This document shows positions 16,227-26,113 of a stretch of 40,391 nucleotides of DNA, piece by piece. A model generated the notes under the pieces. The model saw only the letters and a program-made list of their open reading frames with translations. It did no database searches and was not told the origin of the DNA. The translations under genes were made by a program, and so were the position numbers. Positions within the stretch are counted from its first letter, which is position 1; every line of letters starts with the position of its first letter. Origin of the DNA: an uncultured Acholeplasmatales bacterium (GTDB lineage Bacteria > Bacillota_I > Bacilli_A > Acholeplasmatales > Anaeroplasmataceae); the NCBI GenBank assembly GCA_944324705.1, contig CALUXI010000014.1:1-40391 (forward strand), given 5' to 3'.

Positions 16227-17183
16227 TTAGTCTTTACGAAAACTTAAACCTAATTGTTCTAGTTTTTCTTTGATTTCTTTTAATGATTTACGTCCTAAAT
16301 TACGAACTTTCATCATATCTTCTTCTGTTTTAGTAATTAAATCAGCAACAGTGTTGATAGCAGCTCTTCTTAAACAGTTATATGAACGAACAGATAAATC
16401 TAAATCTTCGATAGTTTTTTCCATCTTTGAATTAGTTGTATCTACTTCAGCTTCAATCATATAGCTATTCATCTTAGCTTGTTCTGATATTTCGTCAACA
16501 ATTACTTCTAAATGTTCAATCATCATTTTTGCAGCAACACCAATAGCATCAGTGGCTGAAATTGAACCATTAGTTGTAACATTAACTGTTAATTTATCAA
16601 ATGAAGCATCATTATCAACAATATCTTTATCAACATTATAAGATACATTTGTAACTGGAGTATATATAGAGTCAATAGCAATAGTAGATTCATCTGAAAC
16701 ATATTGTTTGTTTTTGTCAGCACTAACATAACCAACACCACGACGAACCTTTAAGAACATATTAACACTACCACCAGCAGCAACTGTACAAATATGTTGT
16801 TCTGGATTTACAACTGTAACATCTAAATCATGAATGATATCTCCAGCTGTAACTTCACCTTCACCCTTATTAATTTCTAATATAGTTTCAAAATTAGGGT
16901 CTTCTGATTCAGTTTTTAAAACAACACGTTTTAAATTTAAAATAATAGTGATGACATCCTCAATCACGCCAGATAAATTTTCAAACTCATGTTGAATGCC
17001 TTCGATTTTAGCACTAACAAAAGCTGTACCTGGTAAAGAAGATAACATTATTCTTCTCAAGGCATTACCAATAGTAAGACCGAAGCCTCTTTCTAATGGT
17101 GCTATTTCAAATGTACCTTGTGATTTATCATCTGAAAGGTACGTAACTATAGCTTTTGGTTTTTCAAATTTTAATTCTTTCAT
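16227..17183 (-). CDS. rpoA: RNA polymerase alpha subunit
   Basis: Alpha dimerises to start assembly of core RNA polymerase and contacts upstream promoter DNA and activators. The N-terminal domain (about 1-230) has the conserved L-E-R-G-F-G-x-T-x-G-N-A-L-R-R stretch near 27-41. A linker leads to the C-terminal domain (about 250-318), with L-x-x-S-V-R-S-Y-N-C-L and the helix-hairpin-helix V-R-N-L-G-R-K-S-L. Length and layout are normal. It sits between rpsK (31 bases upstream) and rplQ, the standard order. Confidence 0.98.
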   Translation of the reverse strand: MKELKFEKPKAIVTYLSDDKSQGTFEIAPLERGFGLTIGNALRRIMLSSLPGTAFVSAKIEGIQHEFENLSGVIEDVITIILNLKRVVLKTESEDPNFETILEINKGEGEVTAGDIIHDLDVTVVNPEQHICTVAAGGSVNMFLKVRRGVGYVSADKNKQYVSDESTIAIDSIYTPVTNVSYNVDKDIVDNDASFDKLTVNVTTNGSISATDAIGVAAKMMIEHLEVIVDEISEQAKMNSYMIEAEVDTTNSKMEKTIEDLDLSVRSYNCLRRAAINTVADLITKTEEDMMKVRNLGRKSLKEIKEKLEQLGLSFRKD

Positions 17184-17214
17184 AATGGGACCTCGTTTCT
17201 ATAAAAAAATATTA

Positions 17215-17598
17215 TTAACCACGAGGACGTTTTGGTGGACGACATCCGTTATGTGGAACTGGTGTACAATCTTTAATAGATGTAATTTCAAGACCAGCAA
17301 CTTCAAGTGAACGAATAGCAGCATCACGTCCTTGACCTGGACCTTTAACTGATACTTCTACTTTTACTACACCTTGATCTAAAGCTGATTTAGCTGCAGC
17401 TTCACTAGCTGATTGAGCAGCGAAAGCTGTAGATTTACGACTTCCTTTAAAACCTAATGCACCAGCACTGCTCCATGCAATAACGTTACCAGCAGGATCA
17501 GTAATTGTAACTATTGTATTATTAAAACTTGCGTGAATATGAGCAACACCAACAGGGCAGTTTCTCTTTACACGACGTTTTGTAACTTTACGTGCCAT
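17215..17598 (-). CDS. rpsK: Small-subunit ribosomal protein S11
   Basis: S11 lies on the platform of the 30S subunit and shapes the cleft where mRNA and E-site tRNA meet. The 127 residues include H-I[13 protein letters not shown], K-G-x-G-x-G-R-D-A-A-I-R and the C-terminal [18 protein letters not shown], all family hallmarks. It follows rpsM by 13 bases with an AGGAGG site and precedes rpoA. Confidence 0.98.
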   Translation of the reverse strand: MARKVTKRRVKRNCPVGVAHIHASFNNTIVTITDPAGNVIAWSSAGALGFKGSRKSTAFAAQSASEAAAKSALDQGVVKVEVSVKGPGQGRDAAIRSLEVAGLEITSIKDCTPVPHNGCRPPKRPRG

Positions 17599-17611
17599 AA
17601 ATTAATCCTCC

Positions 17612-17977
17612 TTATTTCTTTTTATTTGCGATAGTACGTGCTGGACCCTTACGAGTACGAGCATTATTACGTGTATTTTGACCACGAACTGGAAGACCTT
17701 TACGATGTCTTAAACCGCGGTAACAACCAATTTCCATTAATCTTTTAATATTTAAAGCTACTTCTCTACGAAGTTCACCTTCAATTTTATATTTAGAGAT
17801 TTGAGCTCTAATACGAGTTAATTCATCTTCTGATAAATTTTTAACTCTTGTATCTTCTGATACATTAGCATCTTTTAAGATATTTTTCGCAGTTGTTGGG
17901 CCAATACCATAAATGTATTGTAATGATATAACAACGCGTTTTTCATTTGGAATATCTACACCTGCAATACGTGCCAT
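17612..17977 (-). CDS. rpsM: Small-subunit ribosomal protein S13
   Basis: S13 sits at the head of the 30S subunit and contacts the large subunit and the P-site tRNA. The 121 residues begin [10 protein letters not shown], contain Y-I-Y-G-I-G near 22-27, and end in the basic tail with G-L-x-V-R-G-Q-x-T-x-x-N-A-R-T-R-K-G. All of these are expected. It lies 18 bases after rpmJ with AGGAGG upstream. Confidence 0.98.
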   Translation of the reverse strand: MARIAGVDIPNEKRVVISLQYIYGIGPTTAKNILKDANVSEDTRVKNLSEDELTRIRAQISKYKIEGELRREVALNIKRLMEIGCYRGLRHRKGLPVRGQNTRNNARTRKGPARTIANKKK

Positions 17978-17995
17978 AATCTAATCCTCCTATAA

Positions 17996-18109
17996 TTATC
18001 CTTGTCTTTGTTTATGTTTTGGATTTTCGCAAATAACCATAACGCGTCCTTTGCGTTTGATTACTTTACATTTATCGCACATTGGTTTAACTGATGGTCT
18101 AACTTTCAT
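17996..18109 (-). CDS. rpmJ: Large-subunit ribosomal protein L36 (zinc-binding)
   Basis: This 37-codon gene lies between infA and rpsM, its standard place. The product starts M-K-V-R-P-S-V-K and has the zinc ligands C11, C14, C27 and H32, so it is the zinc-binding form. L36 is the smallest protein of the 50S subunit and helps fix 23S rRNA near the base of the stalk. The stop is TAA at 17996 and a GGAGG site precedes the ATG. Confidence 0.97.
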   Translation of the reverse strand: MKVRPSVKPMCDKCKVIKRKGRVMVICENPKHKQRQG

Positions 18110-18128
18110 TTTATTTACCTCCGTTATT

Positions 18129-18350
18129 TTACTTATGTCTATAAGTGATTCTTCCACGTGTTAAATCGTAAGTTGACAATTCAACTGTTACTTTGTCACC
18201 TGGTAAAATGCGTATGTTATTCATGCGGATTTTACCAGAAACGTGGGCTAAAACTTGATGATCATTTTCTAATTTTACAATAAATTGAGTATTTGGTAAT
18301 ACATCTACTACTTTTCCCTCTAACTCAATAACATCATCTTTTTTTGCCAT
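18129..18350 (-). CDS. infA: Translation initiation factor IF-1
   Basis: IF-1 blocks the ribosomal A site during initiation. The 73-residue single OB-fold protein starts [14 protein letters not shown] and ends G-R-I-T-Y-R, with the usual V-x-A-H-x-S-G-K-x-R-M-N-x-I-R-I core. The AGGAGG site is seven bases before the ATG. In Bacillus map lies between adk and infA. Here there is only a 111-base gap holding a GC-rich hairpin. Confidence 0.97.
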   Translation of the reverse strand: MAKKDDVIELEGKVVDVLPNTQFIVKLENDHQVLAHVSGKIRMNNIRILPGDKVTVELSTYDLTRGRITYRHK

Positions 18351-18403
18351 GCTTCCTCCTATGTTATAGTTGACAATAAAGTCAAAAGCAAAGTTTTATC
18401 TAA

Positions 18404-18423
18404 CCGCCCCTTAAAAGGGACGG
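18404..18423 (-). promoter_or_regulatory. GC-rich hairpin between adk and infA
   Basis: On the minus strand CCGTCCCT and AGGGGCGG pair (8 bp, one wobble) around a 4-base loop, standing out in an AT-rich gap. No T-run follows, so it is not a normal terminator. It may be an RNA processing, stability or regulatory site between the secY-adk part and the infA-rplQ part of the supercluster. Nearer infA, TTGAC-N6-GTCAA forms another small inverted repeat. Confidence 0.45.
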
Positions 18424-18461
18424 CCTATAATACTAAAACAATGTGCTAAATAATAGTATTA

Positions 18462-19106
18462 TTACTTAGTTAAAACTTTTTTGATATCTTCAAATACTTT
18501 TGCAAAATCTTGATCACCATTTACTGTTTTTAATAAATGTTGATTCTTATAATAATCAAGTAGTGGAGCAGTTTGTTCATCATAAACCTTAAGTCTATTT
18601 TCAGCTGTAGCATAAGTATCATCATTTCTTTGAATTAACTTAGCACCACAAACATCACATACACCTTCAACTTTTGATGGGTTATTTTTAATGTGGAAAG
18701 TAGCTCCACATTGTGGACAAACTCTTCGACCTACTATTCTGTCAATTAATATTTCTGGTTTAACATCAATATCTAAAACTGCATCTAAACTATCATTATT
18801 AGCTTTTAAGAAATCATCTAAAGCCTTAGCTTGTTCTAAATTTCTTGGAAAGCCATCAAGTAAGAAACCCTTTTGACAATCTTCTTGACTTAATCTATCT
18901 TTAACTAAGTCAATTGTTAAACTATCAGGAACAAGTAAACCCTTGTCCATATATTCTTTAGCTTCTTTACCAAGTTTAGTTTGACCCTTGATGTTAGCTC
19001 TAAATATATCCCCTGTTGAAATATGAGGTATATTATAATATTCCCTAATATTTACTGCCTGAGTACCTTTACCAGCCCCAGGACGACCCATAATTAATAG
19101 TTTCAT
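18462..19106 (-). CDS. adk: Adenylate kinase (zinc lid)
   Basis: Adk interconverts ATP + AMP and two ADP. Its 214 residues carry the P-loop G-R-P-G-A-G-K-G-T-Q at 7-16, the AMP-site S-T-G-D at 30-33, and D-G-F-P-R at 84-88. The long lid carries four zinc-binding cysteines (C130, C133, C150, C153), as in Gram-positive bacteria. In secY-adk linkage it follows secY by three bases. No methionine aminopeptidase gene comes next. Confidence 0.97.
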   Translation of the reverse strand: MKLLIMGRPGAGKGTQAVNIREYYNIPHISTGDIFRANIKGQTKLGKEAKEYMDKGLLVPDSLTIDLVKDRLSQEDCQKGFLLDGFPRNLEQAKALDDFLKANNDSLDAVLDIDVKPEILIDRIVGRRVCPQCGATFHIKNNPSKVEGVCDVCGAKLIQRNDDTYATAENRLKVYDEQTAPLLDYYKNQHLLKTVNGDQDFAKVFEDIKKVLTK

Positions 19107-19109
19107 AAA

Positions 19110-20417
19110 TTACTCCAAAAAGCCTTTATAATCTTTTGTTTCTGAAGCTGTTTCTAATTGATTTGCAGTTTCAATAGCAACACCAACTACGATAATTAAT
19201 GAAGTACCACCAATTGTAATAGTTGAAGCTTCAGTAGCTGTAAAGCCAAATGATAGAGAAACAATAATAGGAACTAAAGCAACTAATGCTAAATAAGTAG
19301 CACCTATTAAAGTTGTTCTAAATAATATTCTAGCTAATTGATTTTTTGTGTCTTCTCCTCTTCTATAACCTGGAATATAAGCTCCTTGCTTATCTAAATT
19401 ATCACTAATTTTTTCAGGATCTACAACCATAAAAGCATAGAAGAATGAGAAAAAGAAAATTAACAAAATATATAATGCCATACCAATTGGTTCTTGATAT
19501 GAGAATATATTATTAATCCAAATACCTGCTGTCGTACTATCTTGTCCTAACATACCTGTGATAGATAAAGGTATAGATAAAATAGTTGAAGCAAAGATGA
19601 CAGGAATTACACTAGCACTATTTAATTTAATAGGTAATTCACTTTGTCCACCTTGTTGACGATTAGCATATTGTAATGGGATTCTTCTTTTAGCACCTTC
19701 AAAAAATACTACAGCTAAAATCATTAAGATATATAGTACTATGATAACGATAAATAATGTAATATTAACTGCATTAGCAGCACCTTCAGCAATATATTTA
19801 GTCCATAATGTTGTGAACATTGCAGGAACTGAAGTAATAATACCAGCAGCAATAATCATTGATGAACCATTACCAATACCATGACGAGTAATTAAATCAG
19901 CTAACCACATTGTAAAACATGAACCGGCTGTAATAACTAAAGCCATGTAAATATAGAAAACCCAGAACAAATTTTTATTTTGTAGGGCATCAGGAACTAA
20001 AATGTTCTCAGGACGTGCACCTAAACCATATAATAAGGCTAAGCCTTGAATTAAAGCGATAACTAGAGATACATATCTAGTTACACGATTTAATTTTTGT
20101 TTACCTACTTCACCTTGTTCAGACCATTCCTTCCATTTAGGAATAACAACCTGTAACATTTGAATAATAATTGATGAAGTAATATATGGTGAAATACCTA
20201 AAGCTAAAATTGAAAAATTAGATAAACCTCCACCTGAAAAGGCGTTTAAAATAGTTAAGAAATTATTATTTCTTATTGTTTCAGTAATAGCTAAGGTATC
20301 AACCATTGGGATAGGGATGTAAGTTCCAATTTTAAATACCAAAAGAATTAGAAATGTGAAAATAAGTTTTTTTAGTATTTCACGATTACTTAAAATCTTT
20401 TTTAGTTTTTCAAACAA
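19110..20417 (-). CDS. secY: Preprotein translocase channel subunit SecY
   Basis: SecY forms the protein-conducting channel for exported and membrane proteins, including the secreted and lipoproteins at 50-6027. The 435-residue protein has about ten hydrophobic segments. Conserved features are I-P-I-P near 35-38, the plug-region L-N-A-F-S-G-G-G near 58-65, and R-R-I-P near 245 in the loop that contacts SecA. It starts one base after the rplO stop, so translation is coupled, and adk follows after three bases. Confidence 0.98.
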   Translation of the reverse strand: MFEKLKKILSNREILKKLIFTFLILLVFKIGTYIPIPMVDTLAITETIRNNNFLTILNAFSGGGLSNFSILALGISPYITSSIIIQMLQVVIPKWKEWSEQGEVGKQKLNRVTRYVSLVIALIQGLALLYGLGARPENILVPDALQNKNLFWVFYIYMALVITAGSCFTMWLADLITRHGIGNGSSMIIAAGIITSVPAMFTTLWTKYIAEGAANAVNITLFIVIIVLYILMILAVVFFEGAKRRIPLQYANRQQGGQSELPIKLNSASVIPVIFASTILSIPLSITGMLGQDSTTAGIWINNIFSYQEPIGMALYILLIFFFSFFYAFMVVDPEKISDNLDKQGAYIPGYRRGEDTKNQLARILFRTTLIGATYLALVALVPIIVSLSFGFTATEASTITIGGTSLIIVVGVAIETANQLETASETKDYKGFLE

Positions 20418-20418
20418 C

Positions 20419-20856
20419 TTACATCACCTCTACAGTTCCACCAGCTTCTTCGATTGCAGCTTTTGCTTTTTCTGAAAACTTGTGAGCCTTTACTGTTAGT
20501 TTCTTTGTAAGTTTGCCATCCCCTAAAATTTTTACACCATCATTTAGTTTCTTAACTAAACCAGCTTTTTGTAATGCTTCAACATCTACTACGCTGTTAT
20601 CAGCAAATACATTTAAATCTTCCACATTAACTACGCTATATACAACACGACTTATATTGTGGAAACCTCTTTTAGGAAGACGTTGGAATAAAGGTAATTG
20701 TCCACCTTCAAAACCAGGTCTTACACCGCCGCCAGAACGAGCATTTTGACCTTTATTACCTTTACCAGCAGTTTTACCATTACCACTACCGATACCACGG
20801 CCAATTCTCTTTCTAACGTGTCTTGCACCTTCTACAGGTTTTAATTCATTTAACAT
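20419..20856 (-). CDS. rplO: Large-subunit ribosomal protein L15
   Basis: L15 is a late-assembling 50S protein with a long Gly/Arg-rich N-terminal tail reaching into 23S rRNA. The 145 residues include G-R-G-x-G-S-G-x-G-K-T-A-G-K-G, G-Q-x-x-R-S-G-G-G and F-E-G-G-Q[12 protein letters not shown], as expected. An AGGAGG site precedes the ATG. It stands between rpmD and secY. Confidence 0.98.
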   Translation of the reverse strand: MLNELKPVEGARHVRKRIGRGIGSGNGKTAGKGNKGQNARSGGGVRPGFEGGQLPLFQRLPKRGFHNISRVVYSVVNVEDLNVFADNSVVDVEALQKAGLVKKLNDGVKILGDGKLTKKLTVKAHKFSEKAKAAIEEAGGTVEVM

Positions 20857-20873
20857 TTCGAGGCACCTCCTTA

Positions 20874-21047
20874 TTACTTGATTTCAACTTTTACCATATG
20901 AGCTATGGTAACAATCATACCTTTAATGGCTTCATTTTCCTCTTTTTCTACACATTGACCAATCTTTGTTAAGCCTAGAGCTTTTGCAGTCTTAACTTGG
21001 TTAGGTTTACGGCCAATTAAACTTTTAACTAATGTAATTTTATACAT
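20874..21047 (-). CDS. rpmD: Large-subunit ribosomal protein L30
   Basis: This 57-codon gene fills the place between rpsE and rplO. The product begins [14 protein letters not shown] and contains [11 protein letters not shown], matching L30, a small two-domain 23S rRNA-binding protein. It starts five bases after the rpsE stop with a GAGGTAACA-like site. The stop is TAA at 20874. Confidence 0.95.
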   Translation of the reverse strand: MYKITLVKSLIGRKPNQVKTAKALGLTKIGQCVEKEENEAIKGMIVTIAHMVKVEIK

Positions 21048-21052
21048 GTTTG

Positions 21053-21562
21053 TTACCTCAAAATTTCTTCCACTGTTTTACCACGTTTAGCAGCAACAGC
21101 TTCAACAGAATTTAATTGTTTTAAACCATCAACGGTAGCTCTAATAACGTTGATAGGAGTTTTTGAACCTAATGATTTAGATAAAATATTAGAAATACCA
21201 GCAAGTTCAACTACAGCACGAACTGGACCACCGGCAATAACACCAGTACCAGGAGCAGCAGGTCTTAATAATACATTACCAGCTCCATAATGACCAATAA
21301 CAGCGTGAGGAATTGTAGTATTTATAACTGTAACAGCGAAAACATTTTTCTTAGCATTTTCAACTGCTTTCTTTATTGCATCAGGTACTTCGGCTGCCTT
21401 ACCAGTTCCGAAACCTACGTGACCTTTACGATCTCCGATTACTACAAGAGCAGCAAAACGCATATTTTTACCGCCTTTTACAACCTTTGTTACACGATTA
21501 ATAGCAACAACACGTTCTTCGTATTCAGGTTGTACGTCTTTAATTTCTTTATCTTGACGCAT
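21053..21562 (-). CDS. rpsE: Small-subunit ribosomal protein S5
   Basis: S5 sits at the mRNA entry tunnel of the 30S subunit and affects accuracy. The 169 residues include the double-stranded RNA-binding fold with V-V[16 protein letters not shown] near 28-46, and G-x-G-V-I-A-G-G-x-V-R near 107-118. The gene follows rplR by ten bases with an AGGAGG site. Confidence 0.98.
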   Translation of the reverse strand: MRQDKEIKDVQPEYEERVVAINRVTKVVKGGKNMRFAALVVIGDRKGHVGFGTGKAAEVPDAIKKAVENAKKNVFAVTVINTTIPHAVIGHYGAGNVLLRPAAPGTGVIAGGPVRAVVELAGISNILSKSLGSKTPINVIRATVDGLKQLNSVEAVAAKRGKTVEEILR

Positions 21563-21572
21563 GTTAACCTCC

Positions 21573-21932
21573 TTAGAACTCTAAGCCAGCTGCTCTAGCA
21601 GCATCAGCTAAGGCTTTTACACGACCATGATATAAATAGCCACCACGATCAAATACAACATTAGAAATTTTTAATTCTAAAGCACGTTTAGCAACTAATT
21701 TACCAACTTCAGCAGCAGCTTCAACATTAGAACCATTCTTTAAATCTTTTAATTCTAATGAAGATGCTTGACATAATGTCTTACCTGCTTCATCATCAAT
21801 AATTTGAGCATAAATTTGTTTATTAGAACGGAAAACGCAAAGACGTGGTTTAGCTAATGTACCAATAACTGTTTGACGAATACGCATATGACGTTTTTGT
21901 CTACTAACATTACTTGAAATTTTATTAATCAT
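21573..21932 (-). CDS. rplR: Large-subunit ribosomal protein L18
   Basis: L18 carries 5S rRNA into the large subunit with L5. The 119 residues include R-L-C-V-F-R-S-N-K-x-I-Y-A-Q-I-I-D-D near the start and V-x-F-D-R-G-G-Y-x-Y-H-G-R-V near the end, diagnostic of the family. It lies between rplF and rpsE in the spc order. Confidence 0.98.
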   Translation of the reverse strand: MINKISSNVSRQKRHMRIRQTVIGTLAKPRLCVFRSNKQIYAQIIDDEAGKTLCQASSLELKDLKNGSNVEAAAEVGKLVAKRALELKISNVVFDRGGYLYHGRVKALADAARAAGLEF

Positions 21933-21951
21933 ATTTAGTACCCCTTTCTAA

Positions 21952-22491
21952 CTACTTCTTAGCAGTTTTTCCTTCCTTACGACGAATATGTTCATCGCTA
22001 TATTTAATACCTTTACCTTTATATGGTTCAGGTTTACGAACTTCTCTAATTTCAGCTGCAAATTGACCAACTAATTGTTTATCAACACCAGAAATGTTAA
22101 TAACTGTATTCTTTGGTAATTCAACTTTTAAACCAGCTGGAATAGGTAATTCAACTGTATGAGAATAACCTACAGTTAATACAACTTTATTACCTTGTAA
22201 AGCAGCACGGTAACCAACACCGTTAATTTCTAATGATTTAGTGAAACCTTTAGAAACACCTTCAACCATATTATGAATTAAAGCTCTTGTTGTACCATGA
22301 ATAGTTTTCATCCATTTTGTATCATTTGGACGTTTAACATGTAATTCGTTTCCTTCAACAACAACGTTTAAGTTAGCGTCGAAATCAAAACTTAACTCTC
22401 CCTTAGGACCTTTTACATTAATGTGACTATTTTCAACATTAACAGTAACGTCTGCAGGAAGTAAAATTGGCTTATTTCCAATACGTGACAT
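21952..22491 (-). CDS. rplF: Large-subunit ribosomal protein L6
   Basis: L6 lies near the sarcin-ricin loop and the factor-binding site of the 50S subunit. The 179 residues start M-S-R-I-G-N-K-P-I and end with [11 protein letters not shown], followed by I-R-R-K-E-G-K, the rRNA-binding C-terminal signature. Two repeated domains of about 80 residues are recognisable. The gene follows rpsH by 21 bases. Confidence 0.98.
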   Translation of the reverse strand: MSRIGNKPILLPADVTVNVENSHINVKGPKGELSFDFDANLNVVVEGNELHVKRPNDTKWMKTIHGTTRALIHNMVEGVSKGFTKSLEINGVGYRAALQGNKVVLTVGYSHTVELPIPAGLKVELPKNTVINISGVDKQLVGQFAAEIREVRKPEPYKGKGIKYSDEHIRRKEGKTAKK

Positions 22492-22512
22492 TTTAATTTT
22501 CCTCCTAATTTA

Positions 22513-22905
22513 TTACCAAACGTAAGCTAAAACTTCGCCACCGATATTTAACTTACGTGCTTGCTTATCAGTCATTACTCCTTGTGAAGTAGAAATGATA
22601 GCAATACCTAGACCATTTAAAACCTTAGGTAAATCATCTGCTTTAGCATATACTTTTAAACCTGGTTTAGAAACAATCTTTAAATCTCTGATTACACTTT
22701 CATTATTTTCAGTATATTTTAATGTAACAGTAAGTATGCTTTTAACACCTTCAGTAGCTTTATATGAAACAATATAGCCTTCATTCTTCATTACTTCAAG
22801 AATAGCTTGTTTTAATTTAGAATTTGGCATATCTACTGTTTGATGATGCATTGCTTTAGCATTGCGAATACGTGTAAGCATATCTGCAATTGGATCTGTC
22901 ATCAT
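22513..22905 (-). CDS. rpsH: Small-subunit ribosomal protein S8
   Basis: S8 binds helix 21 of 16S rRNA early in 30S assembly. In Escherichia coli it also represses the spc operon. The 130 residues begin [14 protein letters not shown] and end with the S-T-S-Q-G-V-M-T-D motif followed by G-G-E-V-L-A-Y-V-W. Two ATGs stand in tandem. GGAGG lies eight bases before the first, which I use. Confidence 0.98.
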   Translation of the reverse strand: MMTDPIADMLTRIRNAKAMHHQTVDMPNSKLKQAILEVMKNEGYIVSYKATEGVKSILTVTLKYTENNESVIRDLKIVSKPGLKVYAKADDLPKVLNGLGIAIISTSQGVMTDKQARKLNIGGEVLAYVW

Positions 22906-22930
22906 GTGAATTTCCTCCTTTTAGATGATA

Positions 22931-23116
22931 TTACCAGCTAGCTTTTTTAACGCCAGGGATTTGTCCTTTATAAGCTAGTTCACGGAAACATAAACGACAA
23001 AGTTTAAAGTCTCCCATAACAGCATGAGGACGACCACAACGTTCACAACGTGTATATTTGCGAACATTATATTTTGGTTTTCTATGATTTTTAACAATTA
23101 ATGATGTTTTTGCCAT
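22931..23116 (-). CDS. rpsN: Small-subunit ribosomal protein S14 (zinc type)
   Basis: This short, 61-residue S14 has four zinc-binding cysteines (C24, C27, C40, C43), the type found in most Gram-positives. It ends G[10 protein letters not shown], the family's conserved tail. S14 sits in the 30S head near the tRNA sites. It lies between rplE and rpsH as usual. Confidence 0.98.
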   Translation of the reverse strand: MAKTSLIVKNHRKPKYNVRKYTRCERCGRPHAVMGDFKLCRLCFRELAYKGQIPGVKKASW

Positions 23117-23128
23117 AATTATTCCTTT

Positions 23129-23668
23129 CTACTTTCTAAAAGGCATACCTAATAATTGTAATAAAGTACGACCTTCTTCATCGCTCTTAGCTGTAGTAAC
23201 AATAACGATGTCCATACCTCTAATTTTCTTTACTTTATCGAAATTGATTTCTGGGAATATTAATTGTTCCTTTACACCTAATGTATAATTGCCACGACCA
23301 TCGAAAGCATTACCATTAACACCACGGAAATCACGAACACGTGGTAAAGCAATTGAAACAAGTTTATCTAAGAATTCATACATTCTTTCGCCTCTTAGAG
23401 TAACTTTACAACCAATAGGCATACCTTCTCTTAATTTGAAGTTTGCAATTGATTTTTTTGCTTTTGTTACAACTGGTTTTTGACCAGCAATTTGTGTTAA
23501 TTCTTCAACAGCATCATCTAAAACTTTGGCATTAGCAACGGCATCACCAACACCCATGTTAATAACAATTTTTTCAAGTTTTGGAATTTCCATTGAAGAT
23601 TTATAATTAAATTTATTAGTTAATTCTTTTCTAACAGAATTTAAATAAACTTCTTGTAAACGATTCAT
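23129..23668 (-). CDS. rplE: Large-subunit ribosomal protein L5
   Basis: L5 binds 5S rRNA and contacts the P-site tRNA across the subunit bridge. The 179 residues contain V-I-N-M-G-V-G-D-A near 31-39, Q-K-P-V-V-T-x-A-K-K-S-I-A near 58-70, and R-D-F-R-G-V near 113-118. AGGAGG precedes the ATG, and the gene follows rplX by 18 bases. Confidence 0.98.
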   Translation of the reverse strand: MNRLQEVYLNSVRKELTNKFNYKSSMEIPKLEKIVINMGVGDAVANAKVLDDAVEELTQIAGQKPVVTKAKKSIANFKLREGMPIGCKVTLRGERMYEFLDKLVSIALPRVRDFRGVNGNAFDGRGNYTLGVKEQLIFPEINFDKVKKIRGMDIVIVTTAKSDEEGRTLLQLLGMPFRK

Positions 23669-23686
23669 ATAGTTTCCTCCTTGCCA

Positions 23687-24037
23687 TTACTTGAATTCAT
23701 AACCAGATTTTTTAGAAACTCTAACCTTTACAACTTTACCTTTTACTTCTTTTTCAACGTAACTTACACGTGTAGGTACGTTTTTCTTTGGATCTAATAA
23801 CATAACATTAGAAGCATCAATTGGAGCTTCTCTTTCAATTATTGAACCACTTTGATTTTGTTGAGTAGGTTTTTGATGTTTCTTAATCATGTTTACGCCT
23901 TCAACTAATACGCGATTTGTTTTAGGGTAAACCTTTAGAACTTTACCAGTCTTAGGGACTTTGTTACCTTTTTTATCAGTTGTAAATCTATCACTACCAG
24001 CAATAACAACAACTGTATCGTTAACTTTTATATTCAT
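23687..24037 (-). CDS. rplX: Large-subunit ribosomal protein L24
   Basis: L24 starts assembly of the 50S subunit by binding the 5' end of 23S rRNA. The N-terminal KOW motif ([10 protein letters not shown] ... G-K-V-L-K-V-Y-P) and [10 protein letters not shown] are present. At 116 residues it is slightly longer than usual, because the N-terminal part carries an extra piece around residues 16-26 (F-T-T-D-K-K-G-N-K). Confidence 0.97.
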   Translation of the reverse strand: MNIKVNDTVVVIAGSDRFTTDKKGNKVPKTGKVLKVYPKTNRVLVEGVNMIKKHQKPTQQNQSGSIIEREAPIDASNVMLLDPKKNVPTRVSYVEKEVKGKVVKVRVSKKSGYEFK

Positions 24038-24052
24038 TCCTAAGCCTCCTTA

Positions 24053-24421
24053 TTAAAGTACTTCTGGAGCTAGAGATACAATTTTCATGAAGTTCTTATC
24101 ACGTAATTCTCTTGCTACAGGACCGAAAATACGACTACCACGAGGTGTACCATCTTCACGGATGATAACTGCTGCATTTTCATCAAATTTAATATATGAG
24201 CCATCGTTACGTCTTAAGCCGTTTTTAGTACGTACGATAACAGCTTTTACAACATCGCCTTTTTTAACTGCACCGTTAGGAATTGCTTCCTTAACAGAAC
24301 AAACAACGATATCACCAACATTAGCATAGCGGTGTAATGCGCCACCTAATACTTTTATAATTAATAACTCACGTGCACCTGAATTATCAGCTACAGCAAG
24401 TCTTGTTTCTTGTTGTACCAT
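24053..24421 (-). CDS. rplN: Large-subunit ribosomal protein L14
   Basis: L14 sits at the 50S-30S interface and forms bridges to 16S rRNA. It is a 122-residue protein with V-A-D-N-S-G-A-R near 10-17, G-D-I-V-V near 36 and [17 protein letters not shown] near 91-107. Position and length are standard. Confidence 0.98.
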   Translation of the reverse strand: MVQQETRLAVADNSGARELLIIKVLGGALHRYANVGDIVVCSVKEAIPNGAVKKGDVVKAVIVRTKNGLRRNDGSYIKFDENAAVIIREDGTPRGSRIFGPVARELRDKNFMKIVSLAPEVL

Positions 24422-24442
24422 AATTGTTACTCCTTTCAGAAA

Positions 24443-24703
24443 CTAAATTGATTCTTTAGTTTTAACCACTTCGATTAAACGATAAAACTTAGTTTTTGAA
24501 AGTGGTCTAGTTTCCATGAAGCGAACAACATCGCCAACTTTAGCACTATTGTTTTCATCATGAACGTGGAATTTAGATGTTTTCTTGATACGTTTTTTGT
24601 AGATGCGATCAGTTGCGAAAGTATCAACAGCTACAACTACAGTTTTATCCATCTTATCTGAAACTACAGTTCCTTGAAAAACTTTACGACTATTACGTTC
24701 CAT
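24443..24703 (-). CDS. rpsQ: Small-subunit ribosomal protein S17
   Basis: S17 is an OB-fold protein binding 16S rRNA helices 7 and 11. The 86 residues include [16 protein letters not shown] near 11-26 and [10 protein letters not shown] near 64-73. The gene lies nine bases after rpmC. Confidence 0.97.
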   Translation of the reverse strand: MERNSRKVFQGTVVSDKMDKTVVVAVDTFATDRIYKKRIKKTSKFHVHDENNSAKVGDVVRFMETRPLSKTKFYRLIEVVKTKESI

Positions 24704-24712
24704 GTTGTCCTC

Positions 24713-24916
24713 CTACTTCTTCTCCGCATTTTGTTTTTCTGTTAAAACAGTTAACATGCGGGCAATTGTTCTTTTTATTTCATTCATCTTTGAAGGATTT
24801 TCAGCTGTACCTAAAGCAGCTTGAAAACGAAGATTGAATAATTCTTCTTTTAAATCGGCAATCTTTTTATTGATTTGTTCAACACTTAATTCGCGAATTT
24901 CTTTAGCTTTTAGCAT
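24713..24916 (-). CDS. rpmC: Large-subunit ribosomal protein L29
   Basis: L29 lies at the exit of the peptide tunnel beside L23, where it can help recruit nascent-chain factors. The 67-residue helical hairpin contains [10 protein letters not shown]-x-G near 25-36. Its ATG overlaps the end of rplP by seven bases, so coupled translation is likely. Confidence 0.97.
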   Translation of the reverse strand: MLKAKEIRELSVEQINKKIADLKEELFNLRFQAALGTAENPSKMNEIKRTIARMLTVLTEKQNAEKK

Positions 24917-25335
24917 TGCTCGTCACCTACTTTTTTAACAAATTTTGTCGTACAAGGTAATTTGTGTGATGCTAAACGTAAAGCTTCACGAGCTACTTCC
25001 TCACTAACACCAGCTACTTCAAATAGAATTAAGCCAGTCTTAACTACAGCAACCCAAGATTCAGGAGCACCCTTACCAGAACCCATACGAACTTCTAGAG
25101 GTTTATGAGTTTTAGCTAAGTGTGGGAAAACTTTAATCCAAACTTGACCTTGACGATTCATATAACGTGTAATAGCAACACGGGCAGCTTCAATTTGTCT
25201 ATTAGTTAACCAGCAGCCTTCAGTTGCTTTTAAACCATATGTACCAAATGCTAATTCAGTACCGCCTTTAGCTAATCTATCACGATAATAAACGCGATGA
25301 GGACGACGATACTTAACTCTTTTAGGCATTAACAT
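24910..25335 (-). CDS. rplP: Large-subunit ribosomal protein L16
   Basis: L16 helps place the acceptor arm of A-site tRNA. Its 141 residues start [10 protein letters not shown], equal in form to Bacillus M-L-x-P-K-R, and GGGAGG is nine bases before this first ATG. I therefore prefer it to the ATG two codons later. The middle contains [10 protein letters not shown] near 81-90. Confidence 0.97.
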   Translation of the reverse strand: MLMPKRVKYRRPHRVYYRDRLAKGGTELAFGTYGLKATEGCWLTNRQIEAARVAITRYMNRQGQVWIKVFPHLAKTHKPLEVRMGSGKGAPESWVAVVKTGLILFEVAGVSEEVAREALRLASHKLPCTTKFVKKVGDEQC

Positions 25336-25337
25336 AA

Positions 25338-26102
25338 TTATTTACCTCCCTTAGAGTCATCTTTTTTTGGAGTTGCTGCATCCTTTTTACCATTTTTATT
25401 TTGTGGACGAGGTTTTCTAGGAGCACGACGTTCTTCAACTTGACGTGGTTTTAACTCTAAAACTTCACCTTTATAAATCCATACTTTAATACCTAATTTA
25501 CCATAAGTAGTTAAAGCTTCAGCAACTGCATAATCAATATCTGCACGAAGAGTATGTAAAGGTACTTGACCTTCAATATAACCTTCTGAACGAGCAATTT
25601 CAGCACCAGCTAAACGGCCAGAGATAGATGTTTTAACACCTTTTGCACCAGCTTTTAAAGCACGTTGAATAGCCATTTTTTGAACACGGCGGAATGATGC
25701 TCTATTTTCTAATTGTTCAGCCATTGATCTAGCTACTAATGTAGCATCTAATTCAGGCTTTTTAATTTCAACAACATTTAAAATAATGTCTTTTTTAGTT
25801 TGATAAGCTAATTCTTTAACAACAGCATTTTTAGTTTCAGCATCACGACCGATAACTGAACCTGGTCTTGCTGTATAAAGAGTAATTTTAACTCTATCTT
25901 TGTGATCTTTACCTACGCCTTTTAAACGTTCGATAACAACACGAGAAACTTGTGCCTTTTTATATACTTCATCAAGATATTTTCTAATTTTAACATCTTC
26001 TAATAATAAATCAGCAACTTTAGTTTTATCAGCATACCATGCGGCATCCCAATCACGGATAATACCAACACGTAATCCGACTGGACTTACTTTTTGACCC
26101 AT
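25338..26102 (-). CDS. rpsC: Small-subunit ribosomal protein S3
   Basis: S3 lines the mRNA entry channel and acts in the helicase activity of the ribosome. It has a KH domain near 35-105 (with R-P-G-S-V-I-G near 79-85) and a C-terminal domain with G[11 protein letters not shown] near 163-174. The 254 residues include a charged Lys/Arg/Pro-rich tail of about 35 residues after R-R-A-P-R-K that looks disordered and is longer than in many relatives. Confidence 0.98.
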   Translation of the reverse strand: MGQKVSPVGLRVGIIRDWDAAWYADKTKVADLLLEDVKIRKYLDEVYKKAQVSRVVIERLKGVGKDHKDRVKITLYTARPGSVIGRDAETKNAVVKELAYQTKKDIILNVVEIKKPELDATLVARSMAEQLENRASFRRVQKMAIQRALKAGAKGVKTSISGRLAGAEIARSEGYIEGQVPLHTLRADIDYAVAEALTTYGKLGIKVWIYKGEVLELKPRQVEERRAPRKPRPQNKNGKKDAATPKKDDSKGGK

Positions 26103-26113
26103 GATACTCCTCC

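Noticed and set aside
18404-18423. Terminator between adk and infA
   Set aside because: The hairpin is strong but no T-run follows on the minus strand, so I list it as a hairpin of unknown role.
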